From: Rivibacter sp049446155
GTDB taxonomy: Bacteria; Pseudomonadota; Gammaproteobacteria; Burkholderiales; Burkholderiaceae_C
Direction: 5' to 3'
DNA length: 64,000 bases
Assembly (NCBI RefSeq): GCF_049446155.1
Contig: NZ_JBMSEE010000004.1
Coordinates: 186,001 to 250,000 of the forward strand
Shown: one piece after another, positions 40,560-49,471 of the stretch
Layout: every line of letters starts with the position of its first letter
Numbering within the stretch: position 1 is the first letter of the stretch
Program-made: the position numbers and the translations under genes
Notes under the pieces: generated by a model
What the model saw: only the letters and a program-made list of their open reading frames with translations
The model's database searches: none
Told to the model about the DNA's origin: nothing

Positions 40560-42293
40560 ATGGTCGCCACGCGCTCGCACGAGCCCATGAACGAGATGTC
40601 ACCGCAGCCGATGAAGCCCGGCGCCGCCGCGGCGCCGAACCGCCCTGACCTGCCATTTCGCGAGGCGCTGGTGGTCGACGCCAACCCGGCCTCGCGGACC
40701 GCCCTCTCGGCGATGCTGCGCGACCTCGGTTGTGCCGAGGTCGTGCAGGCGCAGCGGGCGCAGGATGCCCGTCGCACGCTGGAGTTCAGGCGCTTCGACG
40801 TGGTGATCTGCGAGTACCACTTCCCGGGTGAACCGATGTCCGGCCAGGACCTGATGGACGACCTGCGCCTGGCCAACCTGCTGCCGCTGTCCACCGTGGT
40901 GGTGATGATCTCCAGCGAGGCGTGCTACGCCAACGTCGCCGAGGCGGCCGAGGCCGCGCTCGACGCCTACCTCATCAAGCCGCACACGGAACAGGCGTTG
41001 CTCGATCGGCTGGAGCGGTCGCGGCAGCGCAAGCAGGCGCTCAAGCCCATCATCGATGCGGTCGAGCGCGGCGAGTACGAGCCCGCCGCGCAGCTGTGCG
41101 AGCAGCACTGCGCGCAGCGCGCTGCGCACTGGATCAACGCGGCGCGCATCGGCGCCGAACTGTGGCTGCGGCTCGGGCGCGCGCAGCAGGCGCAGACGAT
41201 GTTCGAGCTCATCCTCGCGGCCCGTGCGCTGCCGTGGGCGCGCATGGGCATTGCGCGCTCGGAGTACCAGGCCGGCGGCGTCATGCAGGCACGCCGCACC
41301 TTGGAAAGCCTGATCGCCGACCAGCCCGGTTATGCCGACGCCTACGACGTGATGGGCCGCGTGCTGCTCGACCAAGGCGAGCCACAGGCCGCCTTGCAGG
41401 CCCTGAGGCGCGCGAGCAGCCTGACGCCGGGCTGCGTGGCGCGCCTGCTCAAGCTGGGCTTGCTGGCCTTCTATCACGGCGACCGGCACGAGGCGGCCGA
41501 CGCCTTGCAGCGTGCCGCGGCGCTGGGCATGAACTCCAAGGTCTTCGACCTGCAGGGCCTGGTGATGCTGGGCACGCTGCAGTTCGACCAGGGCGATCGC
41601 CGCGGACTGCTGCAGTCGATGCGCGCTTTGTCGCGACACGTCGAGATGCAGCCCGAAAGCCCGCGGCTGCGCCGTTTCCTTTCCACGCTGACCGCCTACC
41701 GCCTGCTGCTCGATCGGCAGGTCGGCGATGCGCTGCGCGTGCTGCGCGAGGACGGGCGCGACGCGCTCGAGCCGGACTTCGACTTCGAGGCCGCGTGCAA
41801 TCTGCTGGGCGTGATGGCGCGCCTGGTGGCGCGCGAGGTGCGGCTCGATGACTTGCCCGAGCGCACCACGGTCCTGGCCGATCGCTTTGCTGCATCGCGA
41901 GCGACCTGCGACCTGCTGTGCGCAGCGGCGCTGGAGCGCGCAGACATGGCACCGTTCATCCGCCAGCGCTACCAGGGCATCCGCGAACAGGCCGAGGCCG
42001 CGGTCTCGAACACCTTGGCCGGCGATCCGACGCGGGCCGTGGGCTCGCTGCTCGAAGGCGCGCAGCGCACGCTCAACGCCCGCCTGCTCGACCTCGCCGC
42101 GCACACGCTCGATCGCCATCGCGACGAGGTCGCCGGTGCGGCCGATCTTCAGCAGCGCATCGACGCCCTCAATGCGCGCTATCGCAGCTACGGCGCCCAG
42201 GTACAGCTGGCGCCATGGCGCCCACCCGGCGTTGCCGCCCCGCGCGAAGCGGACGGTCGGCGGCCTGCGGCACCTGCGAGGGGAGCAAGGTGA
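40560..42293 (+). CDS. Receiver-domain protein with TPR-like repeats; phospho-acceptor Asp replaced by Glu
   Basis: 577 residues from the ATG at 40560; GTG 40497 and ATG 40587 are alternative starts. A CheY-like receiver (about 35-155) reads EALVVDANPASRTALSAMLR, then FDVVICEYHFPGE where the acceptor Asp should be, and AYLIKPHTEQALLDRL with the conserved Lys. Glu at the acceptor position suggests a pseudo-receiver fixed in one state. The C-terminal 400 residues are alpha-helical TPR-like repeats (for example YADAYDVMGRVLLDQGEPQA). No DNA-binding or enzyme domain is seen, so it may work through protein contacts. Confidence 0.8.
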   Translation: MVATRSHEPMNEMSPQPMKPGAAAAPNRPDLPFREALVVDANPASRTALSAMLRDLGCAEVVQAQRAQDARRTLEFRRFDVVICEYHFPGEPMSGQDLMDDLRLANLLPLSTVVVMISSEACYANVAEAAEAALDAYLIKPHTEQALLDRLERSRQRKQALKPIIDAVERGEYEPAAQLCEQHCAQRAAHWINAARIGAELWLRLGRAQQAQTMFELILAARALPWARMGIARSEYQAGGVMQARRTLESLIADQPGYADAYDVMGRVLLDQGEPQAALQALRRASSLTPGCVARLLKLGLLAFYHGDRHEAADALQRAAALGMNSKVFDLQGLVMLGTLQFDQGDRRGLLQSMRALSRHVEMQPESPRLRRFLSTLTAYRLLLDRQVGDALRVLREDGRDALEPDFDFEAACNLLGVMARLVAREVRLDDLPERTTVLADRFAASRATCDLLCAAALERADMAPFIRQRYQGIREQAEAAVSNTLAGDPTRAVGSLLEGAQRTLNARLLDLAAHTLDRHRDEVAGAADLQQRIDALNARYRSYGAQVQLAPWRPPGVAAPREADGRRPAAPARGAR

Positions 42294-42332
42294 GCGAAGC
42301 CTGGGCCGGCGGCATGAACGCCGGCGCTTGCC

Positions 42333-42545
42333 TCACTCCTCGTCGGGCTGCGCGTCGACCGACGCGTCGAACTCGGCCGCCGCGCCGCGCAGCGGCAACG
42401 GCTTGTCGAGCGGCCGGCAGATGCGCCGCTGCAGGCGCGCGAGCCGGTCCGAGCACTCGACGGCGCGCAGCACCGCCTCGGGATTCATCATCAAGGCAAA
42501 GGGATCGGAAACCGCGGAAACCGGCGCGAGGCTGAGCTGATCCAT
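42333..42545 (-). CDS. Small hypothetical protein (70 aa)
   Basis: From the ATG at 42545, with AAAGG about 8 bp upstream. The protein begins MDQLSLAPVSAVSDPFALMM and continues NPEAVLRAVECSDRLARLQR. It is soluble, with an acidic C-terminus. I believe similar short proteins with a P-[FL]-ALMM-[ND]-P start and a CRPLD motif are widespread in Burkholderiales, but this is from memory. Function unknown. Confidence 0.6.
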   Translation of the reverse strand: MDQLSLAPVSAVSDPFALMMNPEAVLRAVECSDRLARLQRRICRPLDKPLPLRGAAAEFDASVDAQPDEE

Positions 42546-42695
42546 GACGGGTGCCTTTCGCGGCCGCTGGTCTCGCCCGGCGGGCTGATCCATGACCGTG
42601 AATTGACTTTAGGGACGCGAACCAAGACCTGCAGTCGGCGCGTCTCCAGACCGTGCCTCGGAAAATGCCCTACAAGCGCGTCGGGACGGCTCGCC

Positions 42696-43316
42696 TCAGC
42701 GCGGCTGCAGCTTGTCGGCCAGCCATTCGCGACCCGAGGCGCGCGCGGCATCGGCGGCGGTGCCGCCGTCGCGGTCGGTCGCGCTGCGGTCGGCGCCGTT
42801 GCGCAACAGGAGCTCGACCAGTTCCTCGTTGCCGTAGCGCGCGGCCTGCATCAACGGCGTGCGACCGTTCGGCGAACGTGCGTCGACGGCCGCGCCGCTT
42901 GACAGCAGCAGGCGCGCGACAGCGAGCTGGTTGCCCGAGGCGGCATAGTGCAGCGGCGTCCAGCCCGGCCGGTCGACGGCCGCGCCCCGCGCGATCAGCA
43001 CTTCGCAGACCGGCACGTGACCGCGCATCGCGGCCCACATCAGCGCTGTTTCGTTGGCGCTGTTGCGTACGTTTGGATCGAGTCGAGCGTCTTTGGCCAG
43101 CGCCAGCGCAACGTCATCGGACTCGGTCCGCAGGGCGCGGATGATCGCCGGCTGCCCGCTCTCGTCGCGCGCATTGGCGTCGAAGCCGCGGTCGATCAGC
43201 TCGATGACGGCGGCCGCGTCGTTGCGCACCACCGCGCGAAAGAACTGCTCGTACGACCCCGCGTTGGCAGAGCCAATAAATCCAAATAAGACAATGAGAT
43301 AGGCGATATATCTCAT
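42696..43316 (-). CDS. Exported ankyrin-repeat protein
   Basis: A protein of 206 residues. The signal peptide is MRYIAYLIVLFGFIGSANAG. About five ankyrin repeats follow; the clearest are ETALMWAAMRGHVPVCEVLI, GWTPLHYAASGNQLAVARLL and GRTPLMQAARYGNEELVELL. It is a periplasmic protein-binding scaffold of unknown partner. It begins 13 bp after the tatD stop, as the last gene of the mltG-tmk-holB-pilZ-tatD cluster. The same tatD-ankyrin pairing occurs, to my knowledge, in other Burkholderiales. Confidence 0.88.
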   Translation of the reverse strand: MRYIAYLIVLFGFIGSANAGSYEQFFRAVVRNDAAAVIELIDRGFDANARDESGQPAIIRALRTESDDVALALAKDARLDPNVRNSANETALMWAAMRGHVPVCEVLIARGAAVDRPGWTPLHYAASGNQLAVARLLLSSGAAVDARSPNGRTPLMQAARYGNEELVELLLRNGADRSATDRDGGTAADAARASGREWLADKLQPR

Positions 43317-43329
43317 GTTCTTTATGAGC

Positions 43330-44130
43330 TCAGTCGCGGCCGCCCGACACCGCCGGCGCCACGCCGAACAAGCGCTCGAAGTTGACGCTGGTCTGCGCCG
43401 CGATCGTCTCGACCGGCAGGCCCTTCAGCTGCGCGATCTGCGCCGCCACATGCGGCACGTAGGCGGGCTGGTTGGTCTTGCCGCGGTAGGGCACCGGCGC
43501 GAGATAGGGGCTGTCGGTCTCGATCAGGCAGCGGTCAAGCGGCACCTCGCGCGCGACCTCGCGCAAGTCGGCGGCGTTCTTGAAGGTCAGGATGCCGGAA
43601 AACGAGATCATGAAGCCGAGCTCGAGCGCGGCGCGCGCCACCTCGCGCGTCTCGGTGAAGCAATGGAACACGCCGCTCACCTGGCCGGCGCCCTCCTCGC
43701 GCAGGATGGCCAGCGTGTCTTCGGAAGCGCTGCGGGTATGGATCACCAGCGGCAGGCCGGTCGCGCGCGCGGCGCGGATGTGCACGCGAAAGCGCTCGCG
43801 CTGCCACGCCATGTCGGCGACGCTGCGCTCGCCGAGGCGGTAGTAGTCGAGCCCGGTCTCGCCGAGCGCCACGACCTTGGGCCGCTTCGACAGCGACACC
43901 AGCTCGTCGACGCTCGGCTCGCGCACGCCTTCATTGTCGGGATGCACGCCAACGGTCGCCCAGAGGTTGGGGTGCGCGGCGGCCAGCGCCTGGACCTGGT
44001 CGGCCTCTTCCAGCGTGGTGCAGATCGACAGGGCCCGGTCGACGCCGGCGTCGGCCATGGCGGCAAGCACGCGCGGCAGGTCGCTCGCCAGCTCGGGAAA
44101 TGTCAGGTGGCAGTGGGAATCGACGTACAT
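43330..44130 (-). CDS. tatD: TatD-family metal-dependent DNase
   Basis: A protein of 266 residues. The metal ligands of TatD are all present: DSHCHLTF (HxH), ALGETGLDYYR (Glu), LVIHTRSASEDT (His), GVFHCFTETRE (His) and CLIETDSPYLAPVPYRG (Asp). TatD has 3'-5' exonuclease activity and a role in DNA repair. The start at 44130 gives the normal TatD N-terminus. It is 43 bp downstream of the pilZ gene. Confidence 0.95.
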   Translation of the reverse strand: MYVDSHCHLTFPELASDLPRVLAAMADAGVDRALSICTTLEEADQVQALAAAHPNLWATVGVHPDNEGVREPSVDELVSLSKRPKVVALGETGLDYYRLGERSVADMAWQRERFRVHIRAARATGLPLVIHTRSASEDTLAILREEGAGQVSGVFHCFTETREVARAALELGFMISFSGILTFKNAADLREVAREVPLDRCLIETDSPYLAPVPYRGKTNQPAYVPHVAAQIAQLKGLPVETIAAQTSVNFERLFGVAPAVSGGRD

Positions 44131-44173
44131 CTCGGGCAGCGAAGGCGCGCGGCGCGCGCCGCGGCCCGGGGCA

Positions 44174-44599
44174 TCAGATCGTCTGGGTCGGCTTGGTCGA
44201 CGAGATCGTCGTGCCCAGGATCTCCTCGATCTTGAGCTTGAGCAGCCGGGTCTTCTCGTCGGTCGGGAAACGCACGCCGACACCCTGGGTGCGGCCGCCC
44301 GAGGCATTGGCCGGGGTGATCCAGCCGACCTTGCCGGCCACCGGATAGCGCTGCGGGTCGTCGGGCAGCGACAGGAGCAGGTAGATGTCGTCGCCGAGCT
44401 TGTACTCGCGCGTGGTCGGCACGAACAGGCCGCCTTCGCCGAACAGCGGGATGTAGGCCGCGTACAGCGCGCCCTTCTCGCGGAACACGAGCTGGATCAC
44501 GCTAGGCCGCGCGGCGCCCGCGGCGGCGCCTGCAGTCCCCGCGCCGGTGGCCGCGCCAGGTACGGTCGCGGCGGCGGCGCGCGTCGTCAGTTCGCTCAT
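44174..44599 (-). CDS. pilZ: PilZ-domain protein (type IV pilus PilZ)
   Basis: A protein of 141 residues. After an Ala/Gly/Thr-rich N-terminal extension of about 30 residues comes a PilZ domain: FREKGALYAAYIPLFGEGGL, LLLSLPDDPQRYPVAGKVGW and GVGVRFPTDEKTRLLKLKIE. The c-di-GMP RxxxR motif is not evident, as in the original PilZ of pilus assembly, which binds PilB. The gene overlaps the holB stop by 4 bp, the conserved holB-pilZ arrangement. Confidence 0.92.
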   Translation of the reverse strand: MSELTTRAAAATVPGAATGAGTAGAAAGAARPSVIQLVFREKGALYAAYIPLFGEGGLFVPTTREYKLGDDIYLLLSLPDDPQRYPVAGKVGWITPANASGGRTQGVGVRFPTDEKTRLLKLKIEEILGTTISSTKPTQTI

Positions 44600-45651
44600 G
44601 GGCGCAGTGTAGCCAAGACCCTCGGGCCGGCGGCGATCGCGCTGCCGCCGCTGCGGCCGAACAACGCTCGGCGCGCCTGGCCGACGAGGGCCTCCGCGGC
44701 GAGATCGGCCTTCCAGGGATGCTCGGCATGCCGCGCCGCCTGGCGCAGGCGCTGGCCCCAGGCGGTCAGGCGCAGCAGGTCGCCGTCCGCAGGCACGGCA
44801 TCGGCGGGAAAGAAACGCGGCGGTGCCCCGCTGGCGCGGCGCAGTGCGTCGTCGCACAGCTTGCCGAGCGATTCGACCAGCAGCGGCAGCGGCCAGTCGG
44901 CCGCGAACGACCAGCGGCCGGCACGCACCTCGGCCGGCAACGCGCGCCACGACGCGGCCGTCACGCCCAGCGCGTGCAGATCGAGCGCGGCCTGCGGCCG
45001 ACCGCCCGCCGCGGCGAGCAGCACGTCGGGCTCGGGCACGCCCTGCTGCGCGAGCCAGTCTCGGGCCGCGGCGGCCGGTGGCAGCGACAACTGCAGGCCC
45101 TGGCAGCGGCTGCGTACCGTGGGCAGCAGACGCGCCGGCGCCGCGCTCGACAGCACGAAGCGCACCCGTCCCGGCGGTTCCTCGAGCGTCTTCAGCAGCG
45201 TGTTGGCAGTGACGTGGTTCATGCGCTCGGCGGGATGGATCACCAGCAGCTTGGCACCGCCGCGCGCGGCGGTCTGCTGCGTGAAGGCGATCGCCGCTCG
45301 CATCGCGTCGATGCGGATCTCCTTGCTGGGCTTCGCGCCCTTGCCGCCCTCGCCGGCTTCGGATTCGTCGCCCAGGCGCCAGCCGAGCGGCTCCTGCAGC
45401 GCCTCGGGCAGCAGCACGCAGAGATCGGGATGGGTGCGCGCGGCGATCAGCCGGCAGCTGGCGCACTCGCCGCAGGCGGGCGCGTCGACGGCGCGATGCG
45501 GGGCCTCGCACAGCCAGGCCGACGCGAGCGCGATCGCCAGCTCGAACTGCCCCACGCCGGCCGGTCCGTGCAGCAGCACGGCGTGGCCGCGCACGTTGGC
45601 CAAGGCCTGCGCGAGCGGCGCGTCGAGCCATTTGGGAGTGGGGATCGCCAT
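44596..45651 (-). CDS. holB: DNA polymerase III subunit delta'
   Basis: A protein of 351 residues. LLHGPAGVGQFELAIALASA is a degenerate P-loop (Gln-Phe instead of Lys-Ser/Thr), normal for delta', which does not hydrolyse ATP. The zinc module has CGECASCRLI. HPAERMNHVTANTLLKTLEE and FVLSSAAPARLLPTVRSRCQ are typical of the clamp loader. It lies 7 bp after tmk and overlaps pilZ, matching the conserved cluster. Confidence 0.94.
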   Translation of the reverse strand: MAIPTPKWLDAPLAQALANVRGHAVLLHGPAGVGQFELAIALASAWLCEAPHRAVDAPACGECASCRLIAARTHPDLCVLLPEALQEPLGWRLGDESEAGEGGKGAKPSKEIRIDAMRAAIAFTQQTAARGGAKLLVIHPAERMNHVTANTLLKTLEEPPGRVRFVLSSAAPARLLPTVRSRCQGLQLSLPPAAAARDWLAQQGVPEPDVLLAAAGGRPQAALDLHALGVTAASWRALPAEVRAGRWSFAADWPLPLLVESLGKLCDDALRRASGAPPRFFPADAVPADGDLLRLTAWGQRLRQAARHAEHPWKADLAAEALVGQARRALFGRSGGSAIAAGPRVLATLRP

Positions 45652-45658
45652 GAACCGA

Positions 45659-46285
45659 CTACCAGCCGCGCGCCGCGAGCTCGGCGTCGATCTGCTGCGC
45701 CACCGCCTCGCGCGGCGCATCGGCGTCGATGCGCACGAAGCGGCCCGGCGCAGCCGCCGCGCGCTGCGCGTAGCCCTCGCGCACACGGGTGAAGAAGGCG
45801 GCGTCCAGGCGCTCGAAGCGGTCGGGCGTGCGTGCGGCGGCCAGCCGCTGGGCGGCGACCTCGGGCGCGAGGTCGAACCACAGCGTCAGGTCGGGCTGGC
45901 GTAGCTGCGGGCCGTGGCGCTGCACCCATTGCTCCAGCGTCTCGAGCACGCCGAGGTCGAAGCCGCGGCCGGCGCCCTGGTAGGCGAAGGTGGCGTCGGT
46001 GAAGCGGTCGCACAGGACGACCGCGCCGCGCGCCAGCGCCGGCTCGATGACTTGTTGAAGATGGTCGCGCCGCGCGGCGAAGATCAGCAGCGCCTCGGTC
46101 AGCGCGTCCATCGGCCGGTGCAGGACCATCTCGCGCAGCGACTCGGCCAGGGGCGTGCCGCCCGGCTCGCGCGTGCGCACCACCTCGAGCCCGCGCGCGC
46201 GCCAGCGCTCGGCCACGGCGTCGATGTGGCTCGACTTGCCGGCGCCGTCGATGCCTTCGAAGGTGACGAATCGGCCGGTGTTCAC
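45659..46285 (-). CDS. tmk: Thymidylate kinase
   Basis: A protein of 208 residues. The P-loop is FEGIDGAGKSSHIDAV, the dTMP-binding segment is REPGGTPLAESLREMVL and the DR(Y/F) motif is LCDRFTDATFAYQGAGRG. It converts dTMP to dTDP. The start overlaps the mltG stop by 4 bp (ATGA), indicating coupling. Confidence 0.96.
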   Translation of the reverse strand: MNTGRFVTFEGIDGAGKSSHIDAVAERWRARGLEVVRTREPGGTPLAESLREMVLHRPMDALTEALLIFAARRDHLQQVIEPALARGAVVLCDRFTDATFAYQGAGRGFDLGVLETLEQWVQRHGPQLRQPDLTLWFDLAPEVAAQRLAAARTPDRFERLDAAFFTRVREGYAQRAAAAPGRFVRIDADAPREAVAQQIDAELAARGW

Positions 46286-47310
46286 TTGGATCCGTTCTGG
46301 TTGCGCTGGTATCGGTTCACCGCGCGATTGTGCTGGTCCAGCGTCTCGCTGAACTCGCTGCTGCCGTCGCCGCGCGAAACGAAGTACAGCGCCTTGGTCG
46401 GATCGGGCCGCATCACCGCCAGCAGCGAGGCCTTGCCCGGCATCGCGATCGGCGTCGGCGGCAGGCCGGCGCGCGTGTAGGTGTTGTAGGGGCCGTCGGC
46501 CAGCAGGTCACGCTTGCGCAGGTTGCCGTCGAAGGCGGTGCCCAGGCCGTAGATCACGCTCGGGTCGGTCTGCAGCGGCATGCCGATGCGCAGGCGGTTC
46601 AGGAACACCGCGGCGACCTTGCCGCGGTCGGCCTCGCGTCCGGTCTCCTTCTCGACGATCGATGCCAGCACCAGGGCCTCGTCGGCGCTCTTGAGCGGCG
46701 AGTCGGCCGGGCGCAGCGGCCACAGCTCGTCGATGCGGTGCTGCATCGCGCGCAGCGCGCGCCTGAGCACCGCGACGTCGCTCGTGCCCTTGCTGTAGGC
46801 GTAGGTGTCGGGAAAGAAGCGGCCTTCGGGCGGCACGCCCGGCGCGCCCAGCGCGGCCATCAGCTCGGCGTCGCTCATCGCGGCGGTGGTCGGCGACAAG
46901 GCCTCGGCCTTGGCGAGCGCGGCGCGGAACTGGCGGAAGGTCCAGCCTTCTATCAGTTTCACAGTGGCCAGGGTTTCGTCGCCGAGCACCATCTTGCGCA
47001 GCAGGTCGGCCGGCGTCGTGCCGGCGCCGATCTCGTAGCTGCCGGCGCGGATCTGCCGCGCCTGGCCCGACCAGCGGAACCATTCGTACAGCAGCCACGG
47101 CGACGTGCGCACGCCCGCAGCGACCCAGGCCTGGGCCACGCCGCGCGGCGAGGTGCCGGCTTCGATCGAGACTTCGACGGTGTCGCTCGCAAGCGCGAGC
47201 GGCTGGCGTGTCCACCACCAGGCAGCGGCGGCCAGCGCCGCGGCACACAGGATGATCAGGACCAGGGCGCGTGACAGCCAGCGCCTCATCGGACGCGCGC
47301 CGGGGTCCAT
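46282..47310 (-). CDS. mltG: Endolytic murein transglycosylase
   Basis: A protein of 342 residues from the ATG at 47310; an ATG at 47289 would start directly at MRRWLSRALVLIILCAAALA, the single membrane anchor. The YceG domain has YEIGAGTTPADLLRKMVLGD, the catalytic Glu in ASIVEKETGREADRGKVAAV, and FLNRLRIGMPLQTDPSVIYG. MltG cuts nascent glycan strands and sets their length. It heads the mltG-tmk-holB-pilZ-tatD-ankyrin cluster and is divergent from ygfZ. Confidence 0.95.
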   Translation of the reverse strand: MDPGARPMRRWLSRALVLIILCAAALAAAAWWWTRQPLALASDTVEVSIEAGTSPRGVAQAWVAAGVRTSPWLLYEWFRWSGQARQIRAGSYEIGAGTTPADLLRKMVLGDETLATVKLIEGWTFRQFRAALAKAEALSPTTAAMSDAELMAALGAPGVPPEGRFFPDTYAYSKGTSDVAVLRRALRAMQHRIDELWPLRPADSPLKSADEALVLASIVEKETGREADRGKVAAVFLNRLRIGMPLQTDPSVIYGLGTAFDGNLRKRDLLADGPYNTYTRAGLPPTPIAMPGKASLLAVMRPDPTKALYFVSRGDGSSEFSETLDQHNRAVNRYQRNQNGSK

Positions 47311-47356
47311 GCCCCGGCCGTGAGTGGTGACGACATCGGCTGATGATAATCAGCGC

Positions 47357-48331
47357 ATGACCCTGTCTTCCCCTGCCAAGGATGCGGCCGCCGGGCTCGA
47401 CGGCATCGCGCGGCTGTCGCACACCGGCGTAATCGCCGTCGCCGGCGCCGACGGCCCGAGCTTCCTCCACAGCCAGCTCAGCAACGACTTCGACCGCCTC
47501 GACGCCGCGCGCGCGCGCCTGGCGGCCTACTGCTCGCCCAAGGGCCGCATGCTCGCGAGCCTGATCGGCCTGCGCCGCGATGCCGACACGCTGTGGCTCG
47601 TGCTGCGCGCCGACCTGCTGGCGCCGACGCTCAAGCGCCTGTCGATGTTCGTGCTGCGCGCGAAGGCCAAGCTGACCGACGCGAGCGCGAGTCTCGCCGT
47701 GCTGGGCCTGACCGGCCCGAGCGCGCGCGCCGCGCTGGGCGACGCCGCCGGCGCCCTGCCCGTGTGGGGGCAGCTTGAACGCGGCGATGCGCGCGTCGTG
47801 CGCCTGCCCGACGGCGCCGGACAGCCGCGCTTCCTGTGGATCGGCCCGAACGCCGAGGCCGGCGCGCTGGCGGCGGCGCATCCGGCCCTGCCGCTCGCGC
47901 ACTGGGACTGGCTCGAGGTCGCCAGCGGCGTTGCGCCGGTCGTCGCCGCGACGGTCGAGCAGTTCGTGCCGCAGATGCTGAACTACGAGCTGGTCGGCGG
48001 CGTGAACTTCCAGAAGGGCTGTTATCCGGGCCAGGAGATCGTCGCGCGCAGCCAGTACCGCGGCACGCTCAAGCGCCGTGCGCAGCGCGTCGACGGCCCC
48101 GCCGAGATGATGCCCGGGCAGGAGGTGTTCTGGTCCGGCGATCCCGGCCAGCCCAGTGGCCTGGTCGCCGCCGCCGCGCCGCAGCCCGACGGCGCCGGCT
48201 TCAGCGCGCTGGTCGAGCTCAAGCTCGCCGCGCTGGCCGGCGGCACGTTGCACCTGGGCGCGCCGGACGGCCCGGCGCTGACCCTGGGCACCCTTCCCTA
48301 CGCGATGCCGGCCGCCGATGCCGCAGCCTGA
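47357..48331 (+). CDS. ygfZ: YgfZ folate-dependent Fe-S cluster protein
   Basis: A protein of 324 residues. The YgfZ/GcvT signature is NFQKGCYPGQEIVARSQYRG with the conserved KGCYxGQE. SFLHSQLSNDFDRLDAARAR and YCSPKGRMLASLI fit the N-terminal part. YgfZ assists Fe-S enzymes such as MiaB in a tetrahydrofolate-dependent way. The ATG at 47357 gives the usual N-terminus. The last 14 bp overlap the DUF4936 gene. Confidence 0.94.
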   Translation: MTLSSPAKDAAAGLDGIARLSHTGVIAVAGADGPSFLHSQLSNDFDRLDAARARLAAYCSPKGRMLASLIGLRRDADTLWLVLRADLLAPTLKRLSMFVLRAKAKLTDASASLAVLGLTGPSARAALGDAAGALPVWGQLERGDARVVRLPDGAGQPRFLWIGPNAEAGALAAAHPALPLAHWDWLEVASGVAPVVAATVEQFVPQMLNYELVGGVNFQKGCYPGQEIVARSQYRGTLKRRAQRVDGPAEMMPGQEVFWSGDPGQPSGLVAAAAPQPDGAGFSALVELKLAALAGGTLHLGAPDGPALTLGTLPYAMPAADAAA

Positions 48332-48644
48332 GTCGCACGCCGACGCGGCGGCCACGGAGCTCTATGTCTACTACCGCGCGCCGACGGCGGTCGATGAGTC
48401 GCTGGCGTTAGCCATCGGCGCGGCGCAGCGCGGCCTCGAGGCGCGGCACGCCGGCCTGCAATCGAGGTTGCTGCGCCGGCCCGAGCCCACGACCGGACAG
48501 ACGACCTGGATGGAAACCTACCGGCATGCCGAAGGCGTCGATGCCGCGCTCGAGGCGGCCATCGACGCCGCTGCGCAGTCCGCGTTGCAGGGCCTGGGCG
48601 CCGGCGAGCGCCATGTCGAGCGCTTCGCGCCATGTGTCTCGTAG
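48318..48644 (+). CDS. DUF4936 family protein
   Basis: A protein of 108 residues. ELYVYYRAPTAVDESLALAI, the LLRRPEPTTGQTTWMETYRH segment and the end GERHVERFAPC fit DUF4936, a small ferredoxin-like family found next to ygfZ in Burkholderiales. Function unknown. It overlaps ygfZ by 14 bp and the NRDE gene by 13 bp, so the three are coupled. Confidence 0.85.
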   Translation: MPQPESHADAAATELYVYYRAPTAVDESLALAIGAAQRGLEARHAGLQSRLLRRPEPTTGQTTWMETYRHAEGVDAALEAAIDAAAQSALQGLGAGERHVERFAPCVS

Positions 48645-49471
48645 CGCTGGCCGTCGGCGCCAGCGGGCGCTTTCCCTTCGTGCTGGCATCCAATCGCGAC
48701 GAGTTCTACGACCGCGACGCCGCACCGCTCGACTGGTGGACGCCCGAGGGCGGTTCGGTCGAGCTGCTGGGCGGGCGCGACCTGCGCGCCGGCGGCACCT
48801 GGCTCGGGCTTTCGGCCGCCGGCCGGCTCGCCTTCGTCACCAATGTGCGCGACCCTTCGTCGCTGGACCCGACCGCGCGGTCGCGCGGCGAGCTGGTGAC
48901 GCGATGGATCGAGGGCGACCCCGCCGCCGACGCACGCGGCTGGTGGTCGGGCTTCGATCCCAGCCGCTACAACGGCTTCAATCTGATCGCTGGCGACGCC
49001 GCGCGCGGCGAGCTGTTCTGGGCCGGCCGCGACCGCCACGGCGCGCACGGCCCGGTGCCGCTGGCGCGCGGCATCCATGGTGTCTCGAATGCCGCGCTCG
49101 ACACGCCGTGGCCGAAGGTGAAGCGGCTCAAGTCGCGCCTGTCGGAGGCGATGTCCTCGGCCGTCGAGCTCGATGCGTTGGCCGCTTCGCTGTTCGAGGC
49201 GCTGGCCGATGCCCGCATCGCGCCCGACGCCGAGCTGCCCCGCACCGGCGTGCCGCAGGAGGTCGAGCGCTGGTTGTCGGCTGCCTTCATCCGCTCGCCC
49301 GACGGCCGCTACGGCACGCGCTGTTCCACGCTGGTGATCACCGAGCGCGGCGCCGACGGTCTGGCGACGCACGTGATCGAACGCAGCCACGCGCCCGGCA
49401 CGCCGGCCGAGCGCCACATGACGATCGGCGCCTGGCCCGAGCCTCAGGCCGGCGCCGAGCGCAGGCCGTAG
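48632..49471 (+). CDS. NRDE-domain (TANGO2-like) protein
   Basis: A protein of 279 residues starting MCLVALAVGASGRFPFVLAS then NRDEFYDRDAAPLDWW. The Cys after Met and the NRDE motif define the family, which has an Ntn-hydrolase-like fold. GGRDLRAGGTWLGLSAAGRL, GFNLIAGDAARGELFWAGRD and RYGTRCSTLVI are further family segments. Eukaryotic TANGO2 is linked to haem or acyl-CoA handling; the bacterial role is unclear. Its 3' end overlaps the convergent DUF6152 gene by 28 bp. Confidence 0.9.
   Translation: MCLVALAVGASGRFPFVLASNRDEFYDRDAAPLDWWTPEGGSVELLGGRDLRAGGTWLGLSAAGRLAFVTNVRDPSSLDPTARSRGELVTRWIEGDPAADARGWWSGFDPSRYNGFNLIAGDAARGELFWAGRDRHGAHGPVPLARGIHGVSNAALDTPWPKVKRLKSRLSEAMSSAVELDALAASLFEALADARIAPDAELPRTGVPQEVERWLSAAFIRSPDGRYGTRCSTLVITERGADGLATHVIERSHAPGTPAERHMTIGAWPEPQAGAERRP

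Noticed and set aside
43315..45904. Long plus-strand frames (306-675 codons) across tatD, pilZ and holB
   Set aside because: Antisense to a well-known conserved gene cluster; no domain signals.
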